The notes below the pieces were generated by a model that searched no databases, was not told the origin of the DNA, and worked only from the letters and a program-made list of their open reading frames with translations. The position numbers and the translations under genes were made by a program. From positions 1 to 61,552 of the forward strand of contig NZ_LHZA01000145.1 in the NCBI RefSeq assembly GCF_001580535.1: a DNA stretch of 61,552 nt, read 5' to 3'. Below are positions 37,082 through 45,853 of this stretch, piece by piece (within the stretch, counting starts at the first letter, position 1; each line of letters begins with the position of its first letter). Origin of the DNA: Acetobacter cerevisiae. Its GTDB lineage: Bacteria > Pseudomonadota > Alphaproteobacteria > Acetobacterales > Acetobacteraceae.

Positions 37082-38446
37082 TCAGGCCTTTTCCAGCAAC
37101 TGGCGCGCCAGAGCATTATGCTTCTCCGCCAGCATCGCAGGGTCATGATGTACAAACTGGCCATCACGGATCAGCCAGCGCCCATTAACCATGGAATACG
37201 CAACACGCTGAGGCGAGCAAAACAGCAAAGCCGCAACCGGGTCAGACTGCGCGCCAGCATGGTCAATCCCGCGCAGATCAAACGCCACAACATCCGCCGC
37301 CATACCGGGGGCCAGATAGCCAATATCGTCACGCCCCAGCACCGCCGCACCGCCACGCGTAGCCAGTTCCAGCACTTCCCGCGCCTGCATCATGGGCCGT
37401 CCGTCTTCTGTTTCCAGCAAACGCCCCAGCAGCATAGCCTGCCGGGCTTCCCCCAACATGTGGCTGCCGTCATTGGACGCCGAGCCATCGACGCCCAGCC
37501 CAACCCGCATGCCGGACGCCACCATGCGCCGCACTGGCGCGATACCAGAGCCCAGCCGCATATTGGAACAGGGGCAATGCGCCATTCCGGTATGCGTTGC
37601 GCCAAAACGGCTGATGCCTGCCTGATCCAGCTTGACGCAATGCGCGTGCCACACATCCGCGCCAACCCATCCGACATCCTCGGCATATTCCGCAGGCGTC
37701 ATGTTGAAGTGCTCACGGCTATAGGCAATGTCGCTGGCATTTTCGGCCAGATGCGTATGCAGCATGGTGCCGGTCGCGCGCGCCAGTCCAGCGGCCTCAC
37801 GCATCAGATCCGGGCTGACGGAAAACGGTGAGCACGGCGCCACCACCACACGCTGCATGGCCAGCGGTTCAGGGTCATGGAACGCCTCAACCACCCGCTG
37901 CGTATCGGCCAGAATGGCGGCCTCATCCTCCACCACACTATCGGGCGGCAAGCCCCCCTTGCTCTCCCCCACACTCATGGCCCCACGCGCTGCGTGAAAC
38001 CGCATCCCCATTTGTGTGGCGGCCTCAATCTGATCCTCTAAGCGGCTCCCATTGGGAAACAGATAAAGATGATCACTGGTGGTGGTGCAACCGGACCATA
38101 AAAGCTCCGTCATAGCCGTGCAGGTAGAAACCCGGATCATTTCCGGCGTCAGACCGGCCCAGATTGGGTAGAGCGCCTGCAACCAGCCAAACAGTGAGCT
38201 ATCCTGCGCGGCGGGGATAACGCGGGTTAGCGTCTGATACATATGGTGGTGCGTGTTCACCATGCCGGGCATCACAACATGCCCAGTCATATCCTGCACC
38301 ACGTCCGCCTGCGGCAACGGGTCTGAGGCTACACCAAGAGCCGCAATCTGCCGCCCGCGCACAAGCACCCAGCCGCCTTCCAGCTCCTCGCGCTGGTCAT
38401 TCATTGTCACAACACGCAGGGCATTTTTCAGCAGGATGGTCGCCAT
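37082..38446 (-). CDS. amidohydrolase, 8-oxoguanine deaminase type
   Basis: 454 residues of the metal-dependent amidohydrolase (AtzA/TrzN/guanine deaminase) superfamily. Metal-site segments: VNTHHHMYQTLTR, HTHLAE, WHAHCVKLD and GVDGSASNDGS. The wording of these segments, with SNDGSHMLGEARQA, is closest to bacterial 8-oxoguanine deaminases, which turn 8-oxoguanine to urate. Other ring deaminases remain possible. The ATG at 38446 is preferred to one 11 codons upstream that runs into the ispDF terminator. It lies between ispDF and dusB and is followed by dusB on the same strand after 101 bases. Confidence 0.82.
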   Translation of the reverse strand: MATILLKNALRVVTMNDQREELEGGWVLVRGRQIAALGVASDPLPQADVVQDMTGHVVMPGMVNTHHHMYQTLTRVIPAAQDSSLFGWLQALYPIWAGLTPEMIRVSTCTAMTELLWSGCTTTSDHLYLFPNGSRLEDQIEAATQMGMRFHAARGAMSVGESKGGLPPDSVVEDEAAILADTQRVVEAFHDPEPLAMQRVVVAPCSPFSVSPDLMREAAGLARATGTMLHTHLAENASDIAYSREHFNMTPAEYAEDVGWVGADVWHAHCVKLDQAGISRFGATHTGMAHCPCSNMRLGSGIAPVRRMVASGMRVGLGVDGSASNDGSHMLGEARQAMLLGRLLETEDGRPMMQAREVLELATRGGAAVLGRDDIGYLAPGMAADVVAFDLRGIDHAGAQSDPVAALLFCSPQRVAYSMVNGRWLIRDGQFVHHDPAMLAEKHNALARQLLEKA

Positions 38447-38481
38447 TGGTCTCTTTTCCCAATCACTGAGGCAGAACATGA

Positions 38482-38516
38482 AAAAGGCCGCGCATCAGCC
38501 TGATGCACGGCCTTTT
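38482..38516 (-). terminator. terminator of ispDF
   Basis: AAAAGGCCG-C-GCATCA, 3-base loop, TGATGC-A-CGGCCTTTT; on the minus strand it ends in TTTTT. It separates ispDF from the amidohydrolase gene. Confidence 0.85.
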
Positions 38517-38557
38517 CCCAAAAACCTTACTCCAGAAGCGCTCAGAGCGCTGCCAGA

Positions 38558-39712
38558 TCAGGGCACCAGAACAGACACAGCCGCCGTGCAGGCAATGCCT
38601 TCTTCACGCCCCGTAAAGCCCAGACGTTCAGACGTGGTGGCTTTAACCGAAATCCGGCCAACATCCACTTCAAGCAGATCCGCCATCCGCTGGCGCATAG
38701 CCTGCGCATGCGGGCCAATTTTCGGGCGTTCGCAAATGAGCGTCACATCGGCATTAATCAGCATGCCGCCACGTTCCCGAATACGCTGCCCGGCATGCAC
38801 TAGGAAACGCGCGCTGTCCGCATCTTTCCACTCGTTCTTGCTGGGCGGAAAATGCGTGCCAATATCGCCTTCCGCCAGCGCGCCATAAATGGCGTCACAC
38901 AGCGCATGAATGCCAACATCGGCGTCGGAATGACCAGCCAGCCCCTTGGTGTGCGGCACGGTAATACCGCAAAGGATCAGCGGACGGCCTTCTTCAAAAG
39001 CATGAACATCATACCCCAACCCGACACGCGGCAGGAGAGTCGGACCAATCAGTCGTTCAAGGCGCACGAGGTCCTCCTCATAAGTCAGCTTGATGTTGTC
39101 TTCATCACCGGGCACCAGCGCCACGCTAAAGCCTGCCTCTTCCAGCAACTTCGCGTCATCCGTTGCCGTGGCAGATGCAGCCCCACGATGCAGATCTAAA
39201 AACAGTCCAAAGCGGAACCCCTGCGGCGTTTGCGCCCGGAAGAGATGATCACGCGGAACAGTTCCGGCAATCACACCCTTGTCTTCACGCTTGAGCGTAT
39301 CGGCAACCGGCACGGCAGGGATAGCGCCGGGGTGCTCAGCCAGAGCGGAGACAACATTCTGCACCAGTTTGGCCGTCACGTAAGGACGCGCACCATCATG
39401 CACCAGAACAAGATCGGGGCGCTCGCTCTCAGGCAGTGCGTCCAGCGCCTCCAGTCCGGCCAGCACACTGGCCTGACGGGTGGCACCACCGGCCACAGGC
39501 GGCAGAACAGCAACGCCGTCCAGCGTCTGCGCCAGCATTTCGGGGTCACCCACCGGCTGCACACAGCTTACATGAGGCAAAAGGGCTTCCGCAGCGTGGC
39601 GGATAACCGGCTGGCCCGCCAGCACCACGTATTGCTTCGGCGTTGCAGACCCGCTGGTCGCGGCGTAACGGCTGCCTGTTCCGGCAGCCAGAAGAATGGC
39701 AGCTACTCGCAT
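38558..39712 (-). CDS. ispDF: bifunctional IspD/IspF of the MEP isoprenoid pathway
   Basis: 384 residues. N-terminal half: cytidylyltransferase making CDP-methylerythritol, with [23 protein letters not shown] and [10 protein letters not shown]-terminal half: cyclodiphosphate synthase, with [35 protein letters not shown] and the final [18 protein letters not shown]. The fused form is usual in alphaproteobacteria. The ATG at 39712 fits the conserved N-terminus; a TTG 12 codons earlier does not. Supplies precursors for hopanoids and quinones. Confidence 0.96.
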   Translation of the reverse strand: MRVAAILLAAGTGSRYAATSGSATPKQYVVLAGQPVIRHAAEALLPHVSCVQPVGDPEMLAQTLDGVAVLPPVAGGATRQASVLAGLEALDALPESERPDLVLVHDGARPYVTAKLVQNVVSALAEHPGAIPAVPVADTLKREDKGVIAGTVPRDHLFRAQTPQGFRFGLFLDLHRGAASATATDDAKLLEEAGFSVALVPGDEDNIKLTYEEDLVRLERLIGPTLLPRVGLGYDVHAFEEGRPLILCGITVPHTKGLAGHSDADVGIHALCDAIYGALAEGDIGTHFPPSKNEWKDADSARFLVHAGQRIRERGGMLINADVTLICERPKIGPHAQAMRQRMADLLEVDVGRISVKATTSERLGFTGREEGIACTAAVSVLVP

Positions 39713-39992
39713 AGTCGGAGCAATGCTGCGGGAAGCCCGAGACGTCAAGGCACAAAATGCGCCTCACAGCCCTCAGTCTGCGCTGCACCTGCCTTATAAA
39801 AGCTGTTTGCTTTTAAAAATCTGTCATCGGTCTTTTTATAAGAAGATGTTTCCGTCTTTATTCATGCAAATCTCATGAAGCATTCATCAGCATAGAAAAA
39901 TTTATCCCTCGCTCTCAGAATAATGATATAGCTCAGGCCAATCAGATACCCTTATCAGGCCGCACTTTTCTGCGGCTCAGACCAGAGAAACC

Positions 39993-42227
39993 ATGAAAAC
40001 ACTTCTGCTCACTTTTGAATGCCCTCCTGATGTCACCGGGGGCGGCCTGTGCACGTATGTTCAGGAATACATCAACGCGAAAATAGAACGGAGAGAGCCG
40101 ACTGTTATCCTGACGGCTGATTTCAATGTGCATGATGAAGTCTGCACGTATTTTGGCTGCGTCAAGGTGATCCGCTTCAACCCGTCCACCGGTGAGTCCT
40201 TTAAACATATGGGCCACTGGGCGGCGATGAGCTACGAATTCTCCAACCAGGTCAAAAAAATCATCACGGATGGTTTCAAACCGGACTGGCTTGAAGTGTG
40301 TGATGGTTTCGGTCTGGGTTATTTTACGCTTCAGAGAAAACTGTGCCTTGAAGCACCGTTTACAGACCTGAAAGTTCTGGTGACCGCCCATACACCCGTC
40401 ACCATGATTGATGAATGGGACAAGAAAAATATTTATGAACTACCAACATATTTCACAAAATATATGGAGCAGTTCTGCTTTCAGGCTGCAGACAAAGTCA
40501 TTTCCCCAAGCGCCTTTCTGAGAAAGAAACTTCTTACGGAATTTCTGGAAAAAGATGTTCCGATTGATGTTGTGCCCAACCCTTACGAAACCCCCTCTAC
40601 CAGTCTGGTTCCGGGAAAAGAGGCCAGCGATAACACGCAGGTTTACGACATTCCTGATTATGCCATTGCCTCCCGTGTTTGCTACTGGAAAGGCATAGAA
40701 CATGCGCTGGCGGGGTTTGACCTGTACTGGGCTAATGGTGGCCAGTCATCCTTGTACGTTTACGGGTCTGACACGCATTATTTCAAAAACAATAAATCCC
40801 TGACAGAAACGCTTAGCACCAAATACAGCAAATGGATTGAAAAAGGACTGCTCAAATTTGCAGGCCTAAAAGAACATTCCGAAATTCTCTTTATTAAAAA
40901 ACATCTCAAGGCGCTCTTTCACCCGTCCCTGTTCGAAAATTATCCTTATTCCGTTATCGAACATATGGCGGAGGGTGGCCTTGTTGCCGCCTCTCTGAGT
41001 GGCGGACAGGCCGAACTCATCCGGAATGGAGAAAACGGTTTCCTGTTTGATCCGCACTCCCCCAAATCCATTCAGGATGCCATTCTGACAATGGATGCTC
41101 TGGATGATATGCAAAGTCGCTCTATTACGGACAATGCCATTCAGACCATTAAGGATACCTGCTCTTACGCAACCGTCATGACGCATAAAGAACAGGTTCT
41201 GGCCACAGCCGAACAGAACGCGTCTGCCTTCCCCTTCACATCCGGGAAAGAGTTGACCCATGCGGACGCAAAAGACGGCTCAGCACCGACGGTTGTCATC
41301 CCGCACTACAATCTTGGCGCATTGCTGATTGAAGCCATTGAAAGCATCAAATTCAGCAGCCTGCCCGATATCAAAATCCTTGTCGTCGATGATGGCTCAA
41401 CAGACAAAGAGTCCGTCATTATTCTAAAAACTCTTGAAGCACGTTATACAAACCTGAAAGTTATCTACAAGAAAAACTCCGGCGTGGCGGAAACCCGAAA
41501 TATCGGCGTCCAGCACGCAACGACAGACTATATCGCTCTTCTGGATGCCGATGACCTCGTCTGCGTCCCTTACTATGAAGCCGCCCTGAAGATCCTGAAC
41601 CGTTACAGCAATGTCGGTTTTGTGGGGGCATGGAATGAGGACTTCAACCAGCACGGCCGCCTCCGGCTCTGGCCGACCTTTAACCCTGAAGTCCCACTCC
41701 AGATGATTATGAACACCACGAACTGTCAGGGGCTGGTTGTACGGCGTGACGCCTATCTGGCACACGGGCAACATGACCCGAATCTCGGCATGTTCCTGGA
41801 TGACTGGGAGTCAACCATTTCCATGGTCCTTAACGGCGTCCGCGGCGTGATGATCCCTCACCCGCTATTCAAATACCGTATCCGGGAAGACTCGATTTTC
41901 CGTGATAAATTCAGAATGTTTACTATCAACTATAATTATATCATTGATAAACATCAGGCACAGCTGTCAGGCTGCTATGGCGAGATGATCAAATTCCTGA
42001 ACGCCAATGGCCCCAATACGCAGTATCACAACCCAACGATCCCATCAGCAAACAACACCCACCACACCTCTGCTCCTGCTCCGGCCCCTCAGCACGAGGG
42101 AGGCAGACTGGTTCAGCTAGTGCACAAATATTATGACAGCGTGAACCAGCCCGGACCCATTCGGAATATTCGGATGGGGCTACGCAAGCTTGGCGCAGGT
42201 CAGTTGGCTGCTCATTTTCGAAAATAA
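39993..42227 (+). CDS. double glycosyltransferase: GT4-like N-half and GT2 C-half
   Basis: 744 residues. The first half (about 1-410) is a GT-B GT4-type enzyme: CPPDVTGGGLCTYVQEY, then FHPSLFENYPYSVIEHM with the E-x7-E motif, and IRNGENGFLFDP. The second half (about 430-680) is a GT-A GT2 enzyme: VVIPHYNLGALLIEAIESI, LVVDDGSTD and ALLDADD (DxD). A Pro/His/Ala-rich linker (about 680-710) precedes a basic tail. One protein could thus add two sugars in turn. The region is AT-richer than its surroundings. It faces the other genes of the cluster, ending in two hairpins. Sugars unknown. Confidence 0.85.
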   Translation: MKTLLLTFECPPDVTGGGLCTYVQEYINAKIERREPTVILTADFNVHDEVCTYFGCVKVIRFNPSTGESFKHMGHWAAMSYEFSNQVKKIITDGFKPDWLEVCDGFGLGYFTLQRKLCLEAPFTDLKVLVTAHTPVTMIDEWDKKNIYELPTYFTKYMEQFCFQAADKVISPSAFLRKKLLTEFLEKDVPIDVVPNPYETPSTSLVPGKEASDNTQVYDIPDYAIASRVCYWKGIEHALAGFDLYWANGGQSSLYVYGSDTHYFKNNKSLTETLSTKYSKWIEKGLLKFAGLKEHSEILFIKKHLKALFHPSLFENYPYSVIEHMAEGGLVAASLSGGQAELIRNGENGFLFDPHSPKSIQDAILTMDALDDMQSRSITDNAIQTIKDTCSYATVMTHKEQVLATAEQNASAFPFTSGKELTHADAKDGSAPTVVIPHYNLGALLIEAIESIKFSSLPDIKILVVDDGSTDKESVIILKTLEARYTNLKVIYKKNSGVAETRNIGVQHATTDYIALLDADDLVCVPYYEAALKILNRYSNVGFVGAWNEDFNQHGRLRLWPTFNPEVPLQMIMNTTNCQGLVVRRDAYLAHGQHDPNLGMFLDDWESTISMVLNGVRGVMIPHPLFKYRIREDSIFRDKFRMFTINYNYIIDKHQAQLSGCYGEMIKFLNANGPNTQYHNPTIPSANNTHHTSAPAPAPQHEGGRLVQLVHKYYDSVNQPGPIRNIRMGLRKLGAGQLAAHFRK

Positions 42228-42238
42228 GCGCTTTCTTG

Positions 42239-42270
42239 CCCGAGGACGATCCTTAAGCAGCGTCCTCGGG
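42239..42270. terminator. hairpin after the GT4-GT2 gene
   Basis: CCCGAGGACG / CGTCCTCGGG, perfect 10-base stem with a 12-base loop, 11 bases after the stop. There is no T-run, so it may be Rho-assisted or protect the 3' end. Confidence 0.55.
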
Positions 42271-42296
42271 AAATGCTCATTTCATCGTTACATTCG

Positions 42297-42329
42297 TTTT
42301 CATGGGCAGAAAAATTCTGTCCATGAAAA
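42297..42329. terminator. second hairpin between convergent genes
   Basis: TTTTCATGGGCAGA and TCTGTCCATGAAAA pair over 14 bases with one mismatch and a 5-base loop. The A/T ends make it usable for either strand. Confidence 0.6.
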
Positions 42330-42365
42330 TTGATTTCTAGGGTGTCTTGTTTTCAGTCTACAGGC

Positions 42366-43670
42366 CTATTTTACGATCACTTTACGCACCATCCGCAGCA
42401 CAACCCCAAACATCGGCAAGCGGAATATGCTGTAATATTTCTCCCCCACACGATGCAGGCGAGACGATTGAATTTTTTCAAGCTCCTGACGCACCTGATC
42501 AAATTCAGAAATTTTACGGGATATATCCTGATCCTTATCTGAAATTTCACGATCCTTACATAACATTTCATGCTCAAGGTGTCGTATATAGTCTATAAGA
42601 TCAGTCCGCTTCTTTATTTCTTTCTCTTTTTCTTCAGAGATCTCATTCAATTTTCCCTGCAATTTTTCCAGACGAGACAAAAGAGCGTCATTCTGCCGGA
42701 GAACTGTCGTGCGTTGCTCCCACTCCGCCTGCCTATCAAGATTAATTCTTTTAATTATATCCCGAAGCAACTGCGCTTCAGCACGCTTCCCCTGCTCTGC
42801 AAGAGTATAATCTGAAGTGCGCTCTTCAAACGTAACCGTCGGAAAGCGATGCAATGTATAATCAAAAATTGCTTTAATTTTAAAATAATTTGACGGCTCA
42901 AGCTTAACAATGCGCCCTATCAAGGCTGCAAGAACAGCCATATGCAGCCGGTCTGTCTCAACACATTCAAACTGACTCATTAAGCCAGCAACTGCACGAA
43001 GAGGCTTTACGCATTGTTCGGTTGTTGACCACTGAATGTCGTTGAACAGCAGAGGCAAATCAACAGAGTCACGCGGAGTTTGTTTTCGACCACCTTCCTC
43101 ATCAAGTCGGAAAATTTGGAGAGCAGGGTACTGACCTTCAATTTCCAGATCAGAGAAATGCTCTTCTTTGGTATAAAACGCCATATCCGGACAAACGAAG
43201 ATCTGGCCTTCAGGCATCCCCTGACGAAGCAGTTCGTCGTAACTCCGCTGTTCCCGGCAGAAAATTGTTACCTGATCTGCGTAAGGAACAAATTCAGATC
43301 CAAATCCTGAAAAACTTGTCGGCAGAATAAGTAACTGACCACCATTCTGAAGAAAGGCAATTGTCTGCTCAAGGTAAGTTTCCCACATTCCCTTGACCCA
43401 TCCGCCACTCCCGCCCATCACGATATGGGTATAGCCAGAAAAAGCCTCCTTATGTCGGCCCTGAATGCATTTGGGAGCCCAGCCTATATCCTCAAACAGA
43501 TCAAGCGTTCCCAACGCAATCAATCCATCGCCAAGGTTGCCATAGCCTGGGTAGAAAACAGCATCGTTATCTACAAAGCACTTCAAGGATTCAATTAGAG
43601 ATGAATTCTCTCGAATTTCTGCGCGGACAGCTCGCCTGATATGTTTATATTTTTCATCCATTTCAAGCAT
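42366..43670 (-). CDS. polysaccharide pyruvyltransferase-family protein with coiled-coil tail
   Basis: 434 residues. The first ~285 match the pyruvyltransferase family (ExoV/CsaB): NDAVFYPGYGNLGDGLI, GGSGGW, LILPTSFSGF, FCREQRSYDELL, and TDRLHMAVLAALIGRIVKLE. Such enzymes add a pyruvate ketal to a sugar, giving the polymer negative charge. The rest is different: a long Glu/Lys-rich coiled coil (about 310-400), then a basic hydrophobic tail that may touch the membrane. The start overlaps the stop of the upstream glycosyltransferase by 8 bases; an ATG three codons on is an alternative. The long tail is not a standard part of the family. Confidence 0.8.
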   Translation of the reverse strand: MLEMDEKYKHIRRAVRAEIRENSSLIESLKCFVDNDAVFYPGYGNLGDGLIALGTLDLFEDIGWAPKCIQGRHKEAFSGYTHIVMGGSGGWVKGMWETYLEQTIAFLQNGGQLLILPTSFSGFGSEFVPYADQVTIFCREQRSYDELLRQGMPEGQIFVCPDMAFYTKEEHFSDLEIEGQYPALQIFRLDEEGGRKQTPRDSVDLPLLFNDIQWSTTEQCVKPLRAVAGLMSQFECVETDRLHMAVLAALIGRIVKLEPSNYFKIKAIFDYTLHRFPTVTFEERTSDYTLAEQGKRAEAQLLRDIIKRINLDRQAEWEQRTTVLRQNDALLSRLEKLQGKLNEISEEKEKEIKKRTDLIDYIRHLEHEMLCKDREISDKDQDISRKISEFDQVRQELEKIQSSRLHRVGEKYYSIFRLPMFGVVLRMVRKVIVK

Positions 43671-45762
43671 TCCCTTTTGCAAGCTGTTCTTCCAGAAGCG
43701 CATACACCGCAGCAACTCTCATGCCATATGCGGACTGAGCATGTTGCTGCTCAAAATATTGATGCAGCCAGTGGACTTTATTCTGAATTTCCGTCTCAGA
43801 CGCATTAAGAAATTCTTTAACCTTAGCGACATACCGCGCCACAAGTTCCGCATCATCAGCACAGTTCTGCACCAGGAAACCAGATTTTTCCTGAATCAAT
43901 TCCGGAACCCCACCAACATCCACCGTGATAATTGGAATTTGCAGCTGGGCAGCTTCCAGCAAGACGTTGGGTAACCCGTCAAAAAGCGATGTATATAAAA
44001 AGGCATCTTTATTTGTAAAAGGAATGCTCCCTAACCCGCTAAAGCCACCTTTATAAACAACATTGGGACAGTCATCGAAATATTCTGGTTCAAATTGATC
44101 CAGAACAGGACTTCCATAAACATAAATTTTTGTTTCTATATTTTCTGCCAGCAGTTCAACAGAAATTTTATGGAGAAGATCGGGACGTTTTTGTGCATCC
44201 AAACGTGAGGCCCATATTAAGCGCCTCGGCCTATCGCTGTGCTGAAGAGGGTGTAGAACCGGCTGACTATAGGTGTAAAGAGTCTCAGTTCGCCCCTGAT
44301 ATGCCGGGATGCGGTATTCCAACTGTTTGAGATTAAGGCCGTGATCTGAAATGACATAATCTATATAATTTCTATAGTCACTCAGAAAACGATATTCAGC
44401 ACCATCTTCATAAATCACGCTATCCATAATATAATAAGAGGAACAGAAGTAAAAATAAACCAGCTTTTTACTCTTGAAAAATTCAGCATAGGCCTTCATA
44501 ACATTTTCACAGAACGGGCAGAACTTCATGAAAATTCTTGCATCAACCGCAAAATTTTCAAGAACCCGAACTACCATCTCTGGTATACGCACAGCATCAT
44601 GCGTATCCAGAATCTCATACAGATCAAGAACGTCCAGTCCTTCAGGAATCTGATAGCGTTCTTTAGAGTGGCAAAGCTTCTGCCCAAGAATCAATAAACA
44701 CGATCTGTTTCCGTCTTTAATAGCTGTTTCTATAAAATTCAGAACGTATTTCTCGCCACCACCTTTGGAAAGGAACGGTAGGAAAAAGACGTCTGTATAG
44801 TGTTTCCCTTGAACAGCCTTACAGATTTTTTCATACGCTTGTCCGAATGCCTGCGAAATTCCAACATTCGTAAAAAACTGAGCATCCCGAAGGCTATAAG
44901 GATGTATTTCCGGCTCAATCAGATTCGCCTGATAAATGAGCTCTCGTAAATAAAATGATTTAGTATAGGATTTTTTAAAATCAATATGAATTTGTGGAAG
45001 AACCGTTTCCTGCTCCCTCTGCTCCAGAAGCTTTAAAAACTCATTTCCTTCAAAAAAAGCAGAATTAGGTACCATCCGCTTCTGGTCTCTGCCAAGAGAC
45101 GCCATGATGCTACCGTTTCTCTGCCGGTAAAAAACAATTGTGTCCGGTACCACAAGTAGGTTAAAACCAGAACCAATTAAACGTAAATTAATATCATAAT
45201 CTTCATAAGCATAAACGGTTCCGGACGAACAATCCATGTAAGGTATGTTTAAGAGGTCTGCGCGTCTTGCCATAAAACGGGACACATAAGGATGTTCACC
45301 CGCCATTCGGTAAAGACCAACCCGGTCAAGAGAATAAAATTTGCAAACATAACTACCGTCCCCGAAAGAATGATAATATTCTGGAAAGGCCACTATTTTC
45401 TTATTTTGGGAATCCTGATGGAGTTGATAAAGCTCATAGATAAAATTTCTTGAAACCAAATCATCGGCATCTGCGGTGAGGATGTACTCACCCACAGCAA
45501 CCTCAATACCATAATTCCGTGCCAGCCCCAGCGAATGTACCTCAATATTTTCAAGCCTAACAGCGTCAAAACCGGTATAATCATAATTCTGTAAAAGGGT
45601 CAGCGTTCTCTCATCAGCACAGTCGGCAACAATTACTAATTCAGACTTAATTTCATGTAATTGCGCATGCTGAACAGTATCAAGCAAAGAGCGAAGCGTG
45701 GGGTACAATAAATCCTGTTCGCGATGAACGTTCAAAACAAGAGAGACATCTATACCTGACAT
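43663..45762 (-). CDS. double glycosyltransferase: GT2 N-half and GT4 C-half
   Basis: 699 residues. N-terminal GT2 domain (about 1-240): VSLVLNVHREQDLLYPTLRSLL, then LARNYGIEVAVGEYILTADADD with the DxD. C-terminal GT4 domain (about 330-690): FLPFLSKGGGEKYVLNFIE, RRLIWASRLDAQKRPDLL, and FDGLPNVLLEAAQLQIPII, followed by GGVPELIQEKSGFLV. The order is the reverse of the other double enzyme in this cluster. A stretch between (about 240-330) is unassigned. ATG 45762 is preferred over GTG 45774. AT-rich, with codon use unlike the surrounding housekeeping genes. Confidence 0.85.
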   Translation of the reverse strand: MSGIDVSLVLNVHREQDLLYPTLRSLLDTVQHAQLHEIKSELVIVADCADERTLTLLQNYDYTGFDAVRLENIEVHSLGLARNYGIEVAVGEYILTADADDLVSRNFIYELYQLHQDSQNKKIVAFPEYYHSFGDGSYVCKFYSLDRVGLYRMAGEHPYVSRFMARRADLLNIPYMDCSSGTVYAYEDYDINLRLIGSGFNLLVVPDTIVFYRQRNGSIMASLGRDQKRMVPNSAFFEGNEFLKLLEQREQETVLPQIHIDFKKSYTKSFYLRELIYQANLIEPEIHPYSLRDAQFFTNVGISQAFGQAYEKICKAVQGKHYTDVFFLPFLSKGGGEKYVLNFIETAIKDGNRSCLLILGQKLCHSKERYQIPEGLDVLDLYEILDTHDAVRIPEMVVRVLENFAVDARIFMKFCPFCENVMKAYAEFFKSKKLVYFYFCSSYYIMDSVIYEDGAEYRFLSDYRNYIDYVISDHGLNLKQLEYRIPAYQGRTETLYTYSQPVLHPLQHSDRPRRLIWASRLDAQKRPDLLHKISVELLAENIETKIYVYGSPVLDQFEPEYFDDCPNVVYKGGFSGLGSIPFTNKDAFLYTSLFDGLPNVLLEAAQLQIPIITVDVGGVPELIQEKSGFLVQNCADDAELVARYVAKVKEFLNASETEIQNKVHWLHQYFEQQHAQSAYGMRVAAVYALLEEQLAKGNA

Positions 45763-45853
45763 AAAAATTCCCACGCCACGCTTAAAGCAAAATTAAAAAA
45801 AGAGCCTTCCTTAAGAAAAATACTCACATGCAAGGAAGAGAGTATTCATGCAG

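Noticed and set aside
37101-37109. TGGCGCGCC, identical to the tRNA-Arg end at 47164-47172, as an integration direct repeat
   Set aside because: Only nine bases, a GC palindrome common in such genomes, inside the amidohydrolase gene, and no integrase is present.
42228-42365. CRISPR-like repeats between the convergent glycan genes
   Set aside because: The repeats are two different hairpins, not direct repeats with spacers.
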